Assembly: GCA_947174415.1 (NCBI GenBank)
Contig: CAMWIW010000015.1
Coordinates: 1-39,058, forward strand
Direction of reading: 5' to 3'
Source: an uncultured Clostridia bacterium
GTDB taxonomy: Bacteria > Bacillota > Clostridia > Christensenellales > Borkfalkiaceae
DNA length: 39,058 nucleotides
The notes beneath the pieces were generated by a model, which saw only the letters and a program-made list of their open reading frames with translations, had not been told where the DNA came from and made no database searches. Position numbers and translations under genes: made by a program. Positions 16,749 through 24,721 of this stretch are shown here, piece by piece (within the stretch, counting starts at the first letter, position 1; each line of letters opens with the position of its first letter).

Positions 16749-16822
16749 GGGGAGTACTCAAATTAAAGAATACTCCCCCGCTCATTCGCAAAAACACCCC
16801 TAAGGCGTTTTAGCAAACGAGC
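16749..16822 (-). ncRNA. Tandem-hairpin leader or small RNA
   Basis: Two adjacent hairpins. The first has 19-base arms (16780-16798 and 16804-16822) around a 5-base loop. Read as minus-strand RNA, 18 of 19 positions pair, three of them as G-U wobbles; read as plus-strand RNA those three become mismatches, so the structure is specific to the minus strand. The second has 8-base arms (16749-16756 and 16771-16778) and is followed on the minus strand by AACG and then ATTTTTT. It lies 38 bases or more upstream of the orphan binding-protein homologue. It could be a regulatory leader or a free small RNA with a poor terminator. Family not recognised. Confidence 0.5.
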
Positions 16823-16834
16823 ACATATATAATA

Positions 16835-16848
16835 AAGCGTATACGCTT
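16835..16848. promoter_or_regulatory. 14-base palindrome, possible operator
   Basis: AAGCGTATACGCTT is a perfect palindrome. It lies in the spacer of a weak minus-strand promoter candidate (TTACAA 16852-16847 and TATATG 16829-16824), upstream of the tandem hairpins. A repressor site is possible, but no regulator gene is nearby. Confidence 0.3.
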
Positions 16849-16889
16849 GTAATAATATCTTGCGTCGATTGAATTTTTTTATGCAAAAA

Positions 16890-16911
16890 AGCCGCCGAAA
16901 TTTCGGCGGCT
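16890..16911 (-). terminator. yebC terminator
   Basis: AGCCGCCG (16890-16897) pairs with CGGCGGCT (16904-16911) around AAATTT. On the minus strand it runs straight into TTTTTT. It closes the trmH-type/yebC unit 18 bases past the yebC stop. Confidence 0.88.
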
Positions 16912-16928
16912 ATGAGAAAATAATTATT

Positions 16929-17663
16929 TTATTCTTCGTCCTCGGGAAGGTCAACGTTATGATAAACCGATTGAACGTCGTCAAGTTCTTCGAGCTTGTC
17001 AAGCATCTTTAAAAAAGTTTCAAGCTTGTCGCCCGTTAACGTAATGTAGTTTTGCGGTATCATCTTAATTTCGGCTTCAAGGAAATTTACGCCCTTGCTC
17101 TCGAAATACTTTCTTGCTTCAGACCACTTTTCGGGAGTAGTGAAAACCTCGTATATGTCGTCCTCTACGGTATAATCATCGGCTTCAGCTTCAAGGCAAT
17201 ACTCCATCATAGTATCCTCGTCAAGCGCTACGGTTCTCTCGATTACGAATACGCCCTTATTGTCGAACATATACGATACACAACCCGTTGCACCCATTTG
17301 TCCGCCACATTTACCCATAGCCGAGCGAATGTCGCCAGCCGTTCTGTTTACGTTATCAGTAAGCGTTTTTATAATTACCGCAGAACCTGCTACGCCGTAT
17401 CCTTCGTAAGTAAGCTCTTTATAGTCCTTATCGCCGAGCTCGCCCGCAGCCTTAGCTATAGAACGCTTAATATTTTCGTTTGGCATATTTGCAGCCTTAG
17501 CTTTAGTAATAACGTCGGCAAGCTTCGAGTTAGTGTCGGGGTTTGGATTGCCTTTAGCGGCAACTGCAAGCTCCCTGCCGATTTTAGTAAACACCGCCGC
17601 ACGGGCAGCGTCCGTCTTGCCTTTTTTAGCTTGTATATTGTGCCATTTTGAATGTCCTGACAT
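16929..17663 (-). CDS. yebC: YebC/PmpR family protein
   Basis: Member of the YebC/TACO1 family, 244 residues, the standard length. It starts with the invariant MSGHSKWHNIQAKKGKTDAA region, has GRELAVAAK and the three-domain layout of the family, and ends in a short acidic tail (LPEDEE). Members were first described as DNA-binding regulators; more recent work on YebC and mitochondrial TACO1 links them to translation of difficult, proline-rich stretches. The GAGGTG ribosome site overlaps the end of the preceding methyltransferase gene, whose stop lies three bases upstream of the ATG, so the two are an operon. Confidence 0.96.
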   Translation of the reverse strand: MSGHSKWHNIQAKKGKTDAARAAVFTKIGRELAVAAKGNPNPDTNSKLADVITKAKAANMPNENIKRSIAKAAGELGDKDYKELTYEGYGVAGSAVIIKTLTDNVNRTAGDIRSAMGKCGGQMGATGCVSYMFDNKGVFVIERTVALDEDTMMEYCLEAEADDYTVEDDIYEVFTTPEKWSEARKYFESKGVNFLEAEIKMIPQNYITLTGDKLETFLKMLDKLEELDDVQSVYHNVDLPEDEE

Positions 17664-17666
17664 AAT

Positions 17667-18398
17667 TCACCTCTTTTTATCGTACTTTAACTGATACATT
17701 GCAATTCCGGCGGAAACTGCCGCATTCAGACTTTCGCAAGTTTCCCGCATAGGTATTTTTACCTTGAATTGCGCTTTTTCCATAATTCCGTCGCTAATTC
17801 CGCCACCTTCGTTGCCGATACAAAGACAGAACTTTTCAGGCGGCACAAACGAAAATATATCCTCTCCGTCCATATCCGCGCATATGAGCGGCACGCCTTG
17901 AAGCGCGGTCAGAATTTCTTCCTTACTGCCCTGATAGATATTGACGAAGAAAATTCCGCTCATACTTGCACGAACCGCTTTCGGCGAATATGGGTCTGTA
18001 CAGTTGATTAAATATATATCGCCGTATCCAGCCGCATTCGCAGTACGGATAACCGTCCCCAAATTTCCGGGGTCTTGTAAGCAGTCCAAAAGAATGCAGC
18101 TTTTTTCAGGCGGCTTGATTGCGCTTTTTGGAATTTCCACCACGGCAAGCACACCCTGCGGATTTACTTCGGAAGATATGCTTTCAAACACCGCACGACT
18201 GACCGTAATAGCGTCTTTAAACTCAGCTTCAAGCCCTTCGGCACAAACTACGGTTCTGATTTTACAGCCCGCGGAAATACACTCTTTAACGGGCTTTACA
18301 CCTTCAACGACGTAACTGCCGCAAAGTCTGCGGTATTTTTTATCCGAAAGTTTCGATATTTCTTTAATTAACGGATTTGATTTTGACGTAATTACCAT
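17667..18398 (-). CDS. TrmH/SpoU-family RNA 2'-O-methyltransferase
   Basis: SAM-dependent RNA ribose methyltransferase of 243 residues with a trefoil-knot SPOUT fold. The N-terminal substrate-binding domain (about 1-95) includes GSYVVEGVKPVKE. The catalytic domain carries the three family motifs: DPGNLGTVIRTANA near 107-120, CIGNEGGGI near 188-196 and IPMRETCESLNAAVSAGIA near 211-229. Targets are 23S rRNA or tRNA; which one is not clear. The ATG at 18398 has no free Shine-Dalgarno site: the only AAGG is in the stem of the rplT terminator. A weak promoter candidate (TTGCAG 18465-18460, TATAAT 18441-18436) overlaps the end of rplT. Confidence 0.93.
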   Translation of the reverse strand: MVITSKSNPLIKEISKLSDKKYRRLCGSYVVEGVKPVKECISAGCKIRTVVCAEGLEAEFKDAITVSRAVFESISSEVNPQGVLAVVEIPKSAIKPPEKSCILLDCLQDPGNLGTVIRTANAAGYGDIYLINCTDPYSPKAVRASMSGIFFVNIYQGSKEEILTALQGVPLICADMDGEDIFSFVPPEKFCLCIGNEGGGISDGIMEKAQFKVKIPMRETCESLNAAVSAGIAMYQLKYDKKR

Positions 18399-18406
18399 AT
18401 AAAAAA

Positions 18407-18428
18407 TTAAGCCTTAAAAAAGGCTTAA
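18407..18428 (-). terminator. rplT terminator
   Basis: TTAAGCCTT (18407-18415) and AAGGCTTAA (18420-18428) form a 9-base-pair hairpin with a 4-base loop, followed on the minus strand by TTTTTT. It ends the infC-rpmI-rplT transcript 8 bases past the rplT stop. Confidence 0.85.
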
Positions 18429-18436
18429 AATTTAGA

Positions 18437-18787
18437 TTATAATGCTGCCTTAGCCTTAGCTGCAAGTTCTGCAAATGCGGGGGCGTCGTTTACGGCAAGT
18501 TCTGCAAGCATCTTTCTGTTCAAATTGATACCGGCAACTTTAAGACCGTGCATTAATTTGGAGTATGAAAGTCCGTTAATTCTCGCCGCAGCGTTGATAC
18601 GTGCAATCCATAAGCTGCGCATATCGCGCTTTCTCAGCTTTCTGCCGATATAAGCGTAATTTAACGATTTCATTACAGCTTCGCGTGCGATTCTGTAAGA
18701 CTTTGATTTGTTGCCGAAATAGCCCTTTGAAAGGCGGAATATCTTTCTGCGCTTCTTTAACGCGTTAACACTTCTTTTAATACGCAT
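18437..18787 (-). CDS. rplT: 50S ribosomal protein L20
   Basis: L20 of the large subunit, 116 residues, normal length. It is an early assembly protein that binds 23S rRNA. The very basic N-terminal extension ([15 protein letters not shown]) and the conserved [20 protein letters not shown] and [11 protein letters not shown] segments identify it. A strong AGGAGG site precedes the ATG. In Bacillota L20 represses its own operon by binding the infC leader, and a leader of the right form is present at 19574-19690. Confidence 0.98.
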   Translation of the reverse strand: MRIKRSVNALKKRRKIFRLSKGYFGNKSKSYRIAREAVMKSLNYAYIGRKLRKRDMRSLWIARINAAARINGLSYSKLMHGLKVAGINLNRKMLAELAVNDAPAFAELAAKAKAAL

Positions 18788-18801
18788 AATGCCTTACCTC
18801 C

Positions 18802-19002
18802 TTAACCCTTATAAGGAATCATAGACTTAACGGTTGATTCCTGCGTAGAAGAAACAAGCGTATTCTGACGCAAATTTCTTTTTCTCTTTCTGTTCTTGGT
18901 TTCCGCTTTATGGTTCTTGCCTCCGTGAGGTCTTTTCACCTTGCCGGTCGAGGTAAGCCAGAAACGCTTTTTTGTGCCGCTATGGGATTTCTGCTTGGGC
19001 AT
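18802..19002 (-). CDS. rpmI: 50S ribosomal protein L35
   Basis: L35, 66 residues, with the family start MPKQKSHSGTKKRFWLT and the HGGKNHKAETKNRKRKRNLR region. The start is the ATG at 19002, because GGAGG lies 8 bases upstream; an in-frame TTG five codons earlier overlaps that site. It lies 14 bases before rplT and 33 bases after infC, the usual order. Confidence 0.97.
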   Translation of the reverse strand: MPKQKSHSGTKKRFWLTSTGKVKRPHGGKNHKAETKNRKRKRNLRQNTLVSSTQESTVKSMIPYKG

Positions 19003-19035
19003 AATTTTATCCTCCAAATTGATATTCTTAATTTT

Positions 19036-19554
19036 TTACGATTTTACGGGCGAGAGCATCATTATTATCATTCTGCCCTCGGTGGAAGGTTTCTTATCCT
19101 GAACGGCCTTGCCTTCAAGTCCTTCGAAGAAGTCCTGCATAACCTTCACGCCCTGATAAGCGCGCGCATTCTCGCGCCCCTTCATTCTTATGGAAACTTT
19201 GACTTTGTTGCCGGCCTCTAAAAATTTAAGACATTGCTTCGTTTTAACGGCAATATCGCCGACGTCAATAGTCATCGAAAGTCTGATTTCCTTTAACTCA
19301 ACTACCGTCTGATTTTTTCGGTTTTCTTTTTCGCGCTTCGACTGTTCGTATTTGAATTTGGAATAATCCATTATCTTGCAAACGGGCGGAACTGCATTAG
19401 GTGAAATTTTAACAAGGTCAAGCTCAGCCTCGTTGGCAAGCTTCTGCGCCTGAAAACTTGACATAACGCCAAGCATTTCACCGTCCGAACCGATAACTCT
19501 GACTTCCCTGTCGCGGATAGCCTCATTTACGGAATAAAACTCTTTTATAATCAT
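19036..19554 (-). CDS. infC: Translation initiation factor IF-3
   Basis: IF-3, 172 residues from the ATG at 19554 (MIIKEFYSVNEAIRDREVR). It keeps ribosomal subunits apart and proofreads start codon choice. The N-domain has PNAVPPVCKIMDYSKFKYEQ, followed by the basic linker (SKREKENRKNQ) and the RNA-binding C-domain (ELKEIRLS...). The ribosome site GAGAGG ends only two bases before this ATG, which is too close. The next codon, ATT (19551), has better spacing and would be the rare AUU start known from infC of Escherichia coli and some Bacillota, where it allows self-regulation. Either start gives nearly the same protein. Confidence 0.95.
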   Translation of the reverse strand: MIIKEFYSVNEAIRDREVRVIGSDGEMLGVMSSFQAQKLANEAELDLVKISPNAVPPVCKIMDYSKFKYEQSKREKENRKNQTVVELKEIRLSMTIDVGDIAVKTKQCLKFLEAGNKVKVSIRMKGRENARAYQGVKVMQDFFEGLEGKAVQDKKPSTEGRMIIMMLSPVKS

Positions 19555-19573
19555 TACCTCTCTAAAATTTTTC

Positions 19574-19690
19574 CAAAAAAATTCGGGCAGCAAAACGCAA
19601 CCCGAATTAATGCTAGACCAAAAGTCTTTAATACATTATTGTGCCGAACAAAATTTCCGTACGGCGAAAGGGTTTGCCTTTGCTTAACGA
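19574..19690 (-). promoter_or_regulatory. infC leader with attenuator (L20-leader type)
   Basis: A leader of about 130 bases separates the promoter from infC. It contains a GCCG...CGGC stem near 19649-19666, an AGAC...GTCT hairpin near 19618-19630, and a terminator hairpin (AATTCGGG 19580-19587 with CCCGAATT 19601-19608) followed on the minus strand by seven T. A terminator placed just before the infC ribosome site is what the L20-controlled leader of Bacillus has; that L20 acts here is inferred. Confidence 0.7.
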
Positions 19691-19694
19691 AAAT

Positions 19695-19723
19695 ATAATA
19701 TCAGCATTTTATCTTTTTGTCAA
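19695..19723 (-). promoter_or_regulatory. Promoter of infC-rpmI-rplT
   Basis: Minus strand TTGACA (19723-19718), a 17-base spacer and TATTAT (19700-19695), close to consensus. It starts just past the thrS stop codon, so the ribosomal operon is independent of thrS. Confidence 0.88.
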
Positions 19724-19733
19724 ATATTTTGAC

Positions 19734-21641
19734 TCAGAAAATAATTTTTTCTTTATCTTCTTTTACGACTTGTTTAAGGAAAGCTTCCAAAGCAACCGTT
19801 TCTTTTTCTTCAACCCCGCGCTTATTCACGTTAACAGTGCCCTCTTCAGCCTCCTTATCGCCTACCACGAGAACGTAAGGCACTTTTTCCATCTTAGCTT
19901 CTCTTATCTTATAGCCTATCTTTTCGCTGCGCTCGTCAACTTCGCACCTTATACCCGACGCGATAAGTTTCTTACTTACTTCCTTAGCGTATGCGAGCGT
20001 TCTGTCTGTTATCGGCAGAATTTTAACTTGCGTGGGAGCAAGCCAAACAGGGAATTTACCAGCAAAGTGTTCGATTAAAATTCCGATAAATCTCTCAATC
20101 GAGCCGAAAATTGCGCGGTGAATCATTATGGGGCGGTGTTTAAGTCCGTCCTCTCCTATATAATCGAGCTCAAACCTTTGCGGCATCTGGAAATCGAGCT
20201 GAATAGTTCCGCACTGCCAAGTTCTGCCTATGCTGTCCTCCAGATGGAAGTCAATCTTAGGACCGTAGAACGCGCCGTCGCCTTCATTAATTTCGTATTC
20301 GCGACCAAGCTCGTCCAACGCCGCCTTTAACGCCGCCGTTGCAGTATCCCAGTCTTCTATGCTTCCCATACTGTTTTCGGGGCGCGTAGAAAGCTCTATT
20401 TTATATTTGAAGCCAAACTGATTATAAATTTTATCGGTAAGCTGCATTACGCCTTTAATTTCGTCCTTAATCTGTTCAGGCAACATAAATATATGCGCAT
20501 CGTCCTGCGTAAAGCAACGCACGCGGAAAAGCCCGTGCAACTGACCGCTCTTTTCGTGGCGATGCACAAGTCCCATTTCAGCCATACGCAAGGGGAAGTC
20601 CTTATAGCTGTGGGGCGCAAGCTTATATACGAGCATACCGCCGGGGCAGTTCATGGGCTTAACGGCACAGTCCTCTCCGTCGATTTTAGTCGTATACATA
20701 TTGTCCTTATAGTGATCCCAATGCCCCGAATTTTCCCAAAGGTTTCTTGTAAGGATAATGGGCGTCTGAATTTCTACGTAGCCCTCTTTTCGGTGCAAAT
20801 CGCGCCAATAGTCAACGAGGGTATTTTTAAGCACCATACCGTTGGGAAGGAAGAACGGAAAGCCTCTGCCCTCATTGAGAAGTGCAAACAGCTTCAATTC
20901 CTTTCCAAGCTTGATGTGGTCGCGCTTTTTCGCCTCTTCGAGCATTTGGAAATAAGCGTCCATTTCGTCCTTTTTAGCGAACGCAACGCCGTAAATTCTG
21001 GTCAGCATCTTATTTTTTTCGTTGCCGCGCCAATAAGCACCCGCAATCGAAACAAGCTTAAACGCCTTAATTTTACCCGTGTTCGGAAGATGAGGACCTC
21101 TGCAAAGGTCGGTAAACGAGCCTTGCTTGTAGAAAGAAATAACGGAATCTTCGGGCAAATCTTTAATAAGCTCTACCTTGTAGTTTTCCTTGTACTTCTT
21201 CATAAGTTTAATAGCCTCTTCACGGGGTAATTCAAACCTCTCGATAGGCGTCTTTGACTTAATGATTTTCTCCATTTCGAGTTCGATTTTCTTGAAATCT
21301 TCCTGCGTTATGGGCGTATTGAAATCTATATCGTAATAGAACCCGTTATCTATAACAGGACCTATAGCGAGTTGGCAAGTGGGATAAATATTTTTAAGCG
21401 CCTGCGCAAGAACGTGTGCGCAAGTGTGGCGGTAAACTTCCAATCCTTCCTTGTCTTTAAGGGTAACGATTTCCACCTCGTCGCCGTCGTTTAATGCGTG
21501 CGATAAGTCGCAGAGCACGCCGTTTACCTTAGCTGCAACGGCAGAGCGGGCAAGTCCTTCGCTTATTGCGCTTGCCGCATTTTGGCAGGTTGCTCCCTCT
21601 TCCACTTCAAGCTTATCGCCGTTTTTGAGTATAATCTTCAT
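19734..21641 (-). CDS. thrS: Threonyl-tRNA synthetase
   Basis: Class II synthetase charging tRNA-Thr, 635 residues. Domains in order: N-terminal TGS (1-60), the editing domain (about 65-225, with HTCAH and CRGPH for hydrolysing mischarged Ser-tRNA), the catalytic core (about 240-530) and the anticodon-binding domain (about 535-635). The zinc-site cysteine lies in MNCPGG (Cys332). The ATG at 21641 follows GGAGG by 5 bases; a TTG four codons upstream overlaps that site. Expression is controlled by the T-box leader directly upstream. The thrS-infC-rpmI-rplT order is common in bacteria. Confidence 0.98.
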   Translation of the reverse strand: MKIILKNGDKLEVEEGATCQNAASAISEGLARSAVAAKVNGVLCDLSHALNDGDEVEIVTLKDKEGLEVYRHTCAHVLAQALKNIYPTCQLAIGPVIDNGFYYDIDFNTPITQEDFKKIELEMEKIIKSKTPIERFELPREEAIKLMKKYKENYKVELIKDLPEDSVISFYKQGSFTDLCRGPHLPNTGKIKAFKLVSIAGAYWRGNEKNKMLTRIYGVAFAKKDEMDAYFQMLEEAKKRDHIKLGKELKLFALLNEGRGFPFFLPNGMVLKNTLVDYWRDLHRKEGYVEIQTPIILTRNLWENSGHWDHYKDNMYTTKIDGEDCAVKPMNCPGGMLVYKLAPHSYKDFPLRMAEMGLVHRHEKSGQLHGLFRVRCFTQDDAHIFMLPEQIKDEIKGVMQLTDKIYNQFGFKYKIELSTRPENSMGSIEDWDTATAALKAALDELGREYEINEGDGAFYGPKIDFHLEDSIGRTWQCGTIQLDFQMPQRFELDYIGEDGLKHRPIMIHRAIFGSIERFIGILIEHFAGKFPVWLAPTQVKILPITDRTLAYAKEVSKKLIASGIRCEVDERSEKIGYKIREAKMEKVPYVLVVGDKEAEEGTVNVNKRGVEEKETVALEAFLKQVVKEDKEKIIF

Positions 21642-21649
21642 AATTTCCT

Positions 21650-21860
21650 CCAAAAAATAATCCTTAAACGAAAAATTTCGTTTAAGGACGCAATTAATCT
21701 AATGCGCGGTTCCACCTTAATTGTTTTTGCCGTACGCAAAAACCGCTCTTTAAAACTTGAATAAATAAAAGTGGTTTCCCGTTATCCTCTAAAATTATGC
21801 GGCTCTCAGCGCCCCGCACTCTCTGTGAATTCCTCGGCGGTACTTGTCTTTTTTCAAGCA
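21650..21860 (-). promoter_or_regulatory. Threonine T-box riboswitch
   Basis: A full T-box leader read on the minus strand. Stem I has the AGUA side of the specifier loop near 21842, and the facing strand carries GAA-ACC-A with specifier ACC (Thr) at 21775-21773. The T-box motif AAGGTGGAACCGCG is at 21718-21705. The antiterminator is textbook: helix A1 (21720-21715 with 21687-21682), the UGGAACC bulge (21714-21708) and helix A2 (21707-21703 with 21692-21688). The competing terminator is a 13-base inverted repeat at 21661-21688 followed by TTATTTTTT. Uncharged tRNA-Thr should favour readthrough into thrS. Confidence 0.93.
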
Positions 21861-21865
21861 CTGTT

Positions 21866-21894
21866 ATTTTATTACAATAAAATCCTTTTGTCAA
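21866..21894 (-). promoter_or_regulatory. thrS promoter
   Basis: Minus strand TTGACA (21894-21889), a 17-base spacer and TAAAAT (21871-21866). Transcription would start near 21859, at the base of T-box stem I. Its -35 box is 20 bases from that of the divergent leuS promoter. Confidence 0.82.
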
Positions 21895-21914
21895 TGCTTT
21901 TCAATTAAAATTAT

Positions 21915-21943
21915 TTGCCATTTTTCCCGTGTTTGGTTATAAT
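21915..21943 (+). promoter_or_regulatory. leuS promoter
   Basis: TTGCCA (21915-21920), a 17-base spacer and TATAAT (21938-21943). The leader is about 23 bases, too short for a T-box, so leuS is not controlled the way thrS is. Confidence 0.82.
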
Positions 21944-21972
21944 TGAAAGAAAACGATTTGAGGCAAGCGTTT

Positions 21973-24381
21973 ATGGCTTATACCGATTTTAACAAAGTAG
22001 AAAAAAAATGGATAAAGTATTGGGACGAAAATAAAACCTTCCATACCGACCTGCACGACTTTTCCAAACCCAAGTACTACGTTTTGGACATGTTCCCCTA
22101 TCCTTCGGGCGCGGGGCTGCACGTTGGGCATCCCGAGGGCTACACCGCAACGGATATCCTTGCGAGAATGAAAAGAATGCAGGGCTTTAACGTACTTCAC
22201 CCTATGGGCTTTGACAGTTTCGGCTTGCCCGCAGAGCAATATGCGATAAAGACGGGCAACAACCCCGCCACTTTTACGCAAAAAAACATTGAAAATTTTA
22301 TAAAACAGCTTAAAATGTTGGGGCTTTCCTACGATTGGGAACAGACTATATCCACCTGCGACCCCTCGTACTATAAGTGGACGCAGTGGATATTCAAACA
22401 GTTATTAAAAGATGGTTTGGCGCGCTACGTAGAAACTCCCGTAAATTGGTGCGAAGAACTCGGCACTGTGCTTGCAAACGACGAAATTATCGACGGCAAA
22501 TCGGAACGCGGCGGCTATCCCGTCGTTCGCAAGAATATGAAGCAATGGGTTATCGACATTAATAAATACGCCGAACGCCTTTTGGAAGGCTTAGACGAAA
22601 TCGATTGGCCTGAGGCGTCAAAGATTGCACAACGAAATTGGATAGGCAAGTCAGTAGGCGCAAAAGTAGATTTTAAAGTTTTTGGTACGGATAAACAGTT
22701 CACCGTATTCACCACGCGCTGTGATACTCTGTTCGGTGCGACTTATTGCGTTCTCGCGCCCGAGCATAAGCTTGTTGACGAGATTACCACACCTGAAAAT
22801 AAAGCCGCTATAGACGCATACAAAAAGGTTTGCGCAAGCAAATCAGAAATGGAAAGAACAGAACTCAATAAAGAAAAGACGGGAGCATTTACTGGTGCTT
22901 TCGCTATAAATCCTGCAAACGGCAATAAAATTCCCGTGTATATTTCCGACTACGTCCTCACCTCATACGGCACGGGCGCGATTATGGCTGTACCTGCACA
23001 CGATACGCGCGATTATGAATTTGCCAAAAAATTCAATATTCCCGTTATCCCCGTTCTCGAAGGCGGCGATATTGATAAGGAAGCTTTCACGGGCGACGGC
23101 AAGCATATTAATTCCGACTTTTTGAACGGCATGAATAAGCAGCAAGCAATTGATAAAATGGCGGCTTGGCTCGAAGAAAAAGGCGTCGGCAAAAAGGCAG
23201 TAACCTATAAACTGCGCGAGTGGATATTCGCCCGTCAACGCTATTGGGGCGAGCCCCTTCCCGTCGTTCACCTCGAAAACGGCGAGGTTGCTGTTCTCGA
23301 CGATAGCGAGTTACCGCTCGTCCTTCCCGAAATGAAAGACTATAAAGCGCACGTCGGCAACGCGCCCCTTGAAAACGCGAAAGAATGGGTCAATATAAAT
23401 TATAACGGTGTTAAAGGCAAACGCGAGACGACTACAATGCCCGGTTCTGCGGGAGCGAGCTGGTACTTTCTTAGATACTGCGACCCCCACAACGATAAAG
23501 AATTTGCAAATTATGATTTAATGAAATATTGGCTGCCCGTTGATTTCTATATGGGCGGTAAAGAACACCTCGTCGGGCACTTACTTTATTCTAGATTTTG
23601 GAATAACTTCCTCTTTGATAAAGGACTTACACCGTATAAAGAGCCGTTCAAAAAGCTGTATCACCAAGGGCTGATTTTAGGTGAGGACGGCAACAAAATG
23701 TCCAAATCGCTCGGAAACGTAATTAACCCTGACGACATCGTGCGCGATTACGGGGCGGACGTTCTCAGAATGTACGAAATGTTCATCGGTCCTATAGCCG
23801 ACAGCAAACCGTGGTCAACGGCAAATATCGAGGGCGTAAAGAAGTTTATAGACAGAATACACAGACTTTACTGCGAGCTTAAAGTTATCACGCCCGCTCC
23901 CAACAAAAATCTCGAAAAGATTTACCACCAAACGGTTAAAAAGGTTACCGAAGATTACGAGGCTATGAAAATCAACACCGCGATTTCGCAGATGATGATT
24001 TTCGTAAACGCAATCTACAAGGAAATTTCGGACGGAAAGACGTTACCGTTAGAATACGCCGAAGGACTTATTAAACTTTTGAACCCCATTATCCCCTTTA
24101 TAACCGAAGAAATCTGGACTACTGTTTTAGGGCATAACGGAACTATTGCTTACGAACCTTGGGTAAAGTTCGACCCGTCCAAATGCGGTGAGGACAATAT
24201 CGAATACGCCGTTCAGGTCAACAGTAAAATAAAAACAAAAATCACTGTCCCCGCAGATATGCCGAACGACGAAATAGAAAAGCTTGTAAAATCCCACGCC
24301 GACATATCTCCCCTTATCGACGGAAAACAGATAAAGAAATTTATCTTAGTCCCTAAGAGATTGATAAATATTATAATTTAA
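21973..24381 (+). CDS. leuS: Leucyl-tRNA synthetase
   Basis: Class I synthetase charging tRNA-Leu, 802 residues. The HIGH-type signature is in [12 protein letters not shown] (42-53) and KMSKS is at 575-579. Between them lies the CP1 editing domain, with the threonine-rich TTRCDT region and [12 protein letters not shown]. The C-terminal anticodon and tRNA-binding domains are complete. The start is the ATG at 21973 with GAGG 9 bases upstream; an in-frame TTG at 21943 overlaps the promoter. The gene diverges from thrS and ends at a terminator shared with acpP. Confidence 0.98.
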   Translation: MAYTDFNKVEKKWIKYWDENKTFHTDLHDFSKPKYYVLDMFPYPSGAGLHVGHPEGYTATDILARMKRMQGFNVLHPMGFDSFGLPAEQYAIKTGNNPATFTQKNIENFIKQLKMLGLSYDWEQTISTCDPSYYKWTQWIFKQLLKDGLARYVETPVNWCEELGTVLANDEIIDGKSERGGYPVVRKNMKQWVIDINKYAERLLEGLDEIDWPEASKIAQRNWIGKSVGAKVDFKVFGTDKQFTVFTTRCDTLFGATYCVLAPEHKLVDEITTPENKAAIDAYKKVCASKSEMERTELNKEKTGAFTGAFAINPANGNKIPVYISDYVLTSYGTGAIMAVPAHDTRDYEFAKKFNIPVIPVLEGGDIDKEAFTGDGKHINSDFLNGMNKQQAIDKMAAWLEEKGVGKKAVTYKLREWIFARQRYWGEPLPVVHLENGEVAVLDDSELPLVLPEMKDYKAHVGNAPLENAKEWVNINYNGVKGKRETTTMPGSAGASWYFLRYCDPHNDKEFANYDLMKYWLPVDFYMGGKEHLVGHLLYSRFWNNFLFDKGLTPYKEPFKKLYHQGLILGEDGNKMSKSLGNVINPDDIVRDYGADVLRMYEMFIGPIADSKPWSTANIEGVKKFIDRIHRLYCELKVITPAPNKNLEKIYHQTVKKVTEDYEAMKINTAISQMMIFVNAIYKEISDGKTLPLEYAEGLIKLLNPIIPFITEEIWTTVLGHNGTIAYEPWVKFDPSKCGEDNIEYAVQVNSKIKTKITVPADMPNDEIEKLVKSHADISPLIDGKQIKKFILVPKRLINIII

Positions 24382-24387
24382 AAAATA

Positions 24388-24427
24388 AAAATCCGCCGAT
24401 TGATAAGTTCGTCAACCGGCGGATTTA
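24388..24427. terminator. Bidirectional terminator between leuS and acpP
   Basis: AAATCCGCCG and CGGCGGATTT arms (24388-24398 and 24417-24427) form an 11-base-pair stem, with a further TTGA/TCAA stem inside. T-rich tracts follow on both strands, fitting two converging genes. Confidence 0.85.
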
Positions 24428-24438
24428 TTTTAGTTAAA

Positions 24439-24660
24439 TTAAAGTGTTTCCAAAGTTTTTACAACGTCTCCGACGGTTTTAAGGTTGGCAACCTTTTCTT
24501 CGGGAATGGTTTTGCCCGTGTTGTCCTCCAAAGACATTAAAAGTTCGACAACGTCGAGAGAGTCCGCGCCCAAATCCTTTATAATTTCACTGTCCTCGGA
24601 AATTTTGGAAACGTCTATGTTAAGCTGTTCCGCAAGCAATTTTGCAACTTCTTCAAACAT
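24439..24660 (-). CDS. acpP: Acyl carrier protein
   Basis: Carrier of growing acyl chains in fatty-acid synthesis, 73 residues, acidic. The phosphopantetheine attachment site is Ser34 in GADSLDVVEL. The IPEEKV segment and the four-helix pattern are typical. It has a strong AGGAGG site 8 bases before the ATG and its own consensus promoter, and stands apart from any fab gene in this window. Confidence 0.96.
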   Translation of the reverse strand: MFEEVAKLLAEQLNIDVSKISEDSEIIKDLGADSLDVVELLMSLEDNTGKTIPEEKVANLKTVGDVVKTLETL

Positions 24661-24689
24661 TTTTTAATCCTCCTGAAATTTCTGTAAAA

Positions 24690-24718
24690 ATTTTACTATA
24701 AATATCGTCTTATGTCAA
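24690..24718 (-). promoter_or_regulatory. acpP promoter
   Basis: Minus strand TTGACA (24718-24713), a 17-base spacer and TAAAAT (24695-24690). It begins three bases past the tex stop codon, giving acpP an independent transcript. Confidence 0.85.
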
Positions 24719-24721
24719 GCG

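Noticed and set aside
19718-19734. Possible terminator for thrS
   Set aside because: No hairpin precedes the infC promoter; thrS transcripts may run into the infC attenuator instead.
20493-21230. Long open frame on the plus strand opposite thrS (245 codons)
   Set aside because: It mirrors a highly conserved synthetase and shows no recognisable domain or start signal.
21943-21972. Ten extra codons at the leuS start from a TTG
   Set aside because: The TTG falls within the -10 box and the GAGG site serves the ATG at 21973.
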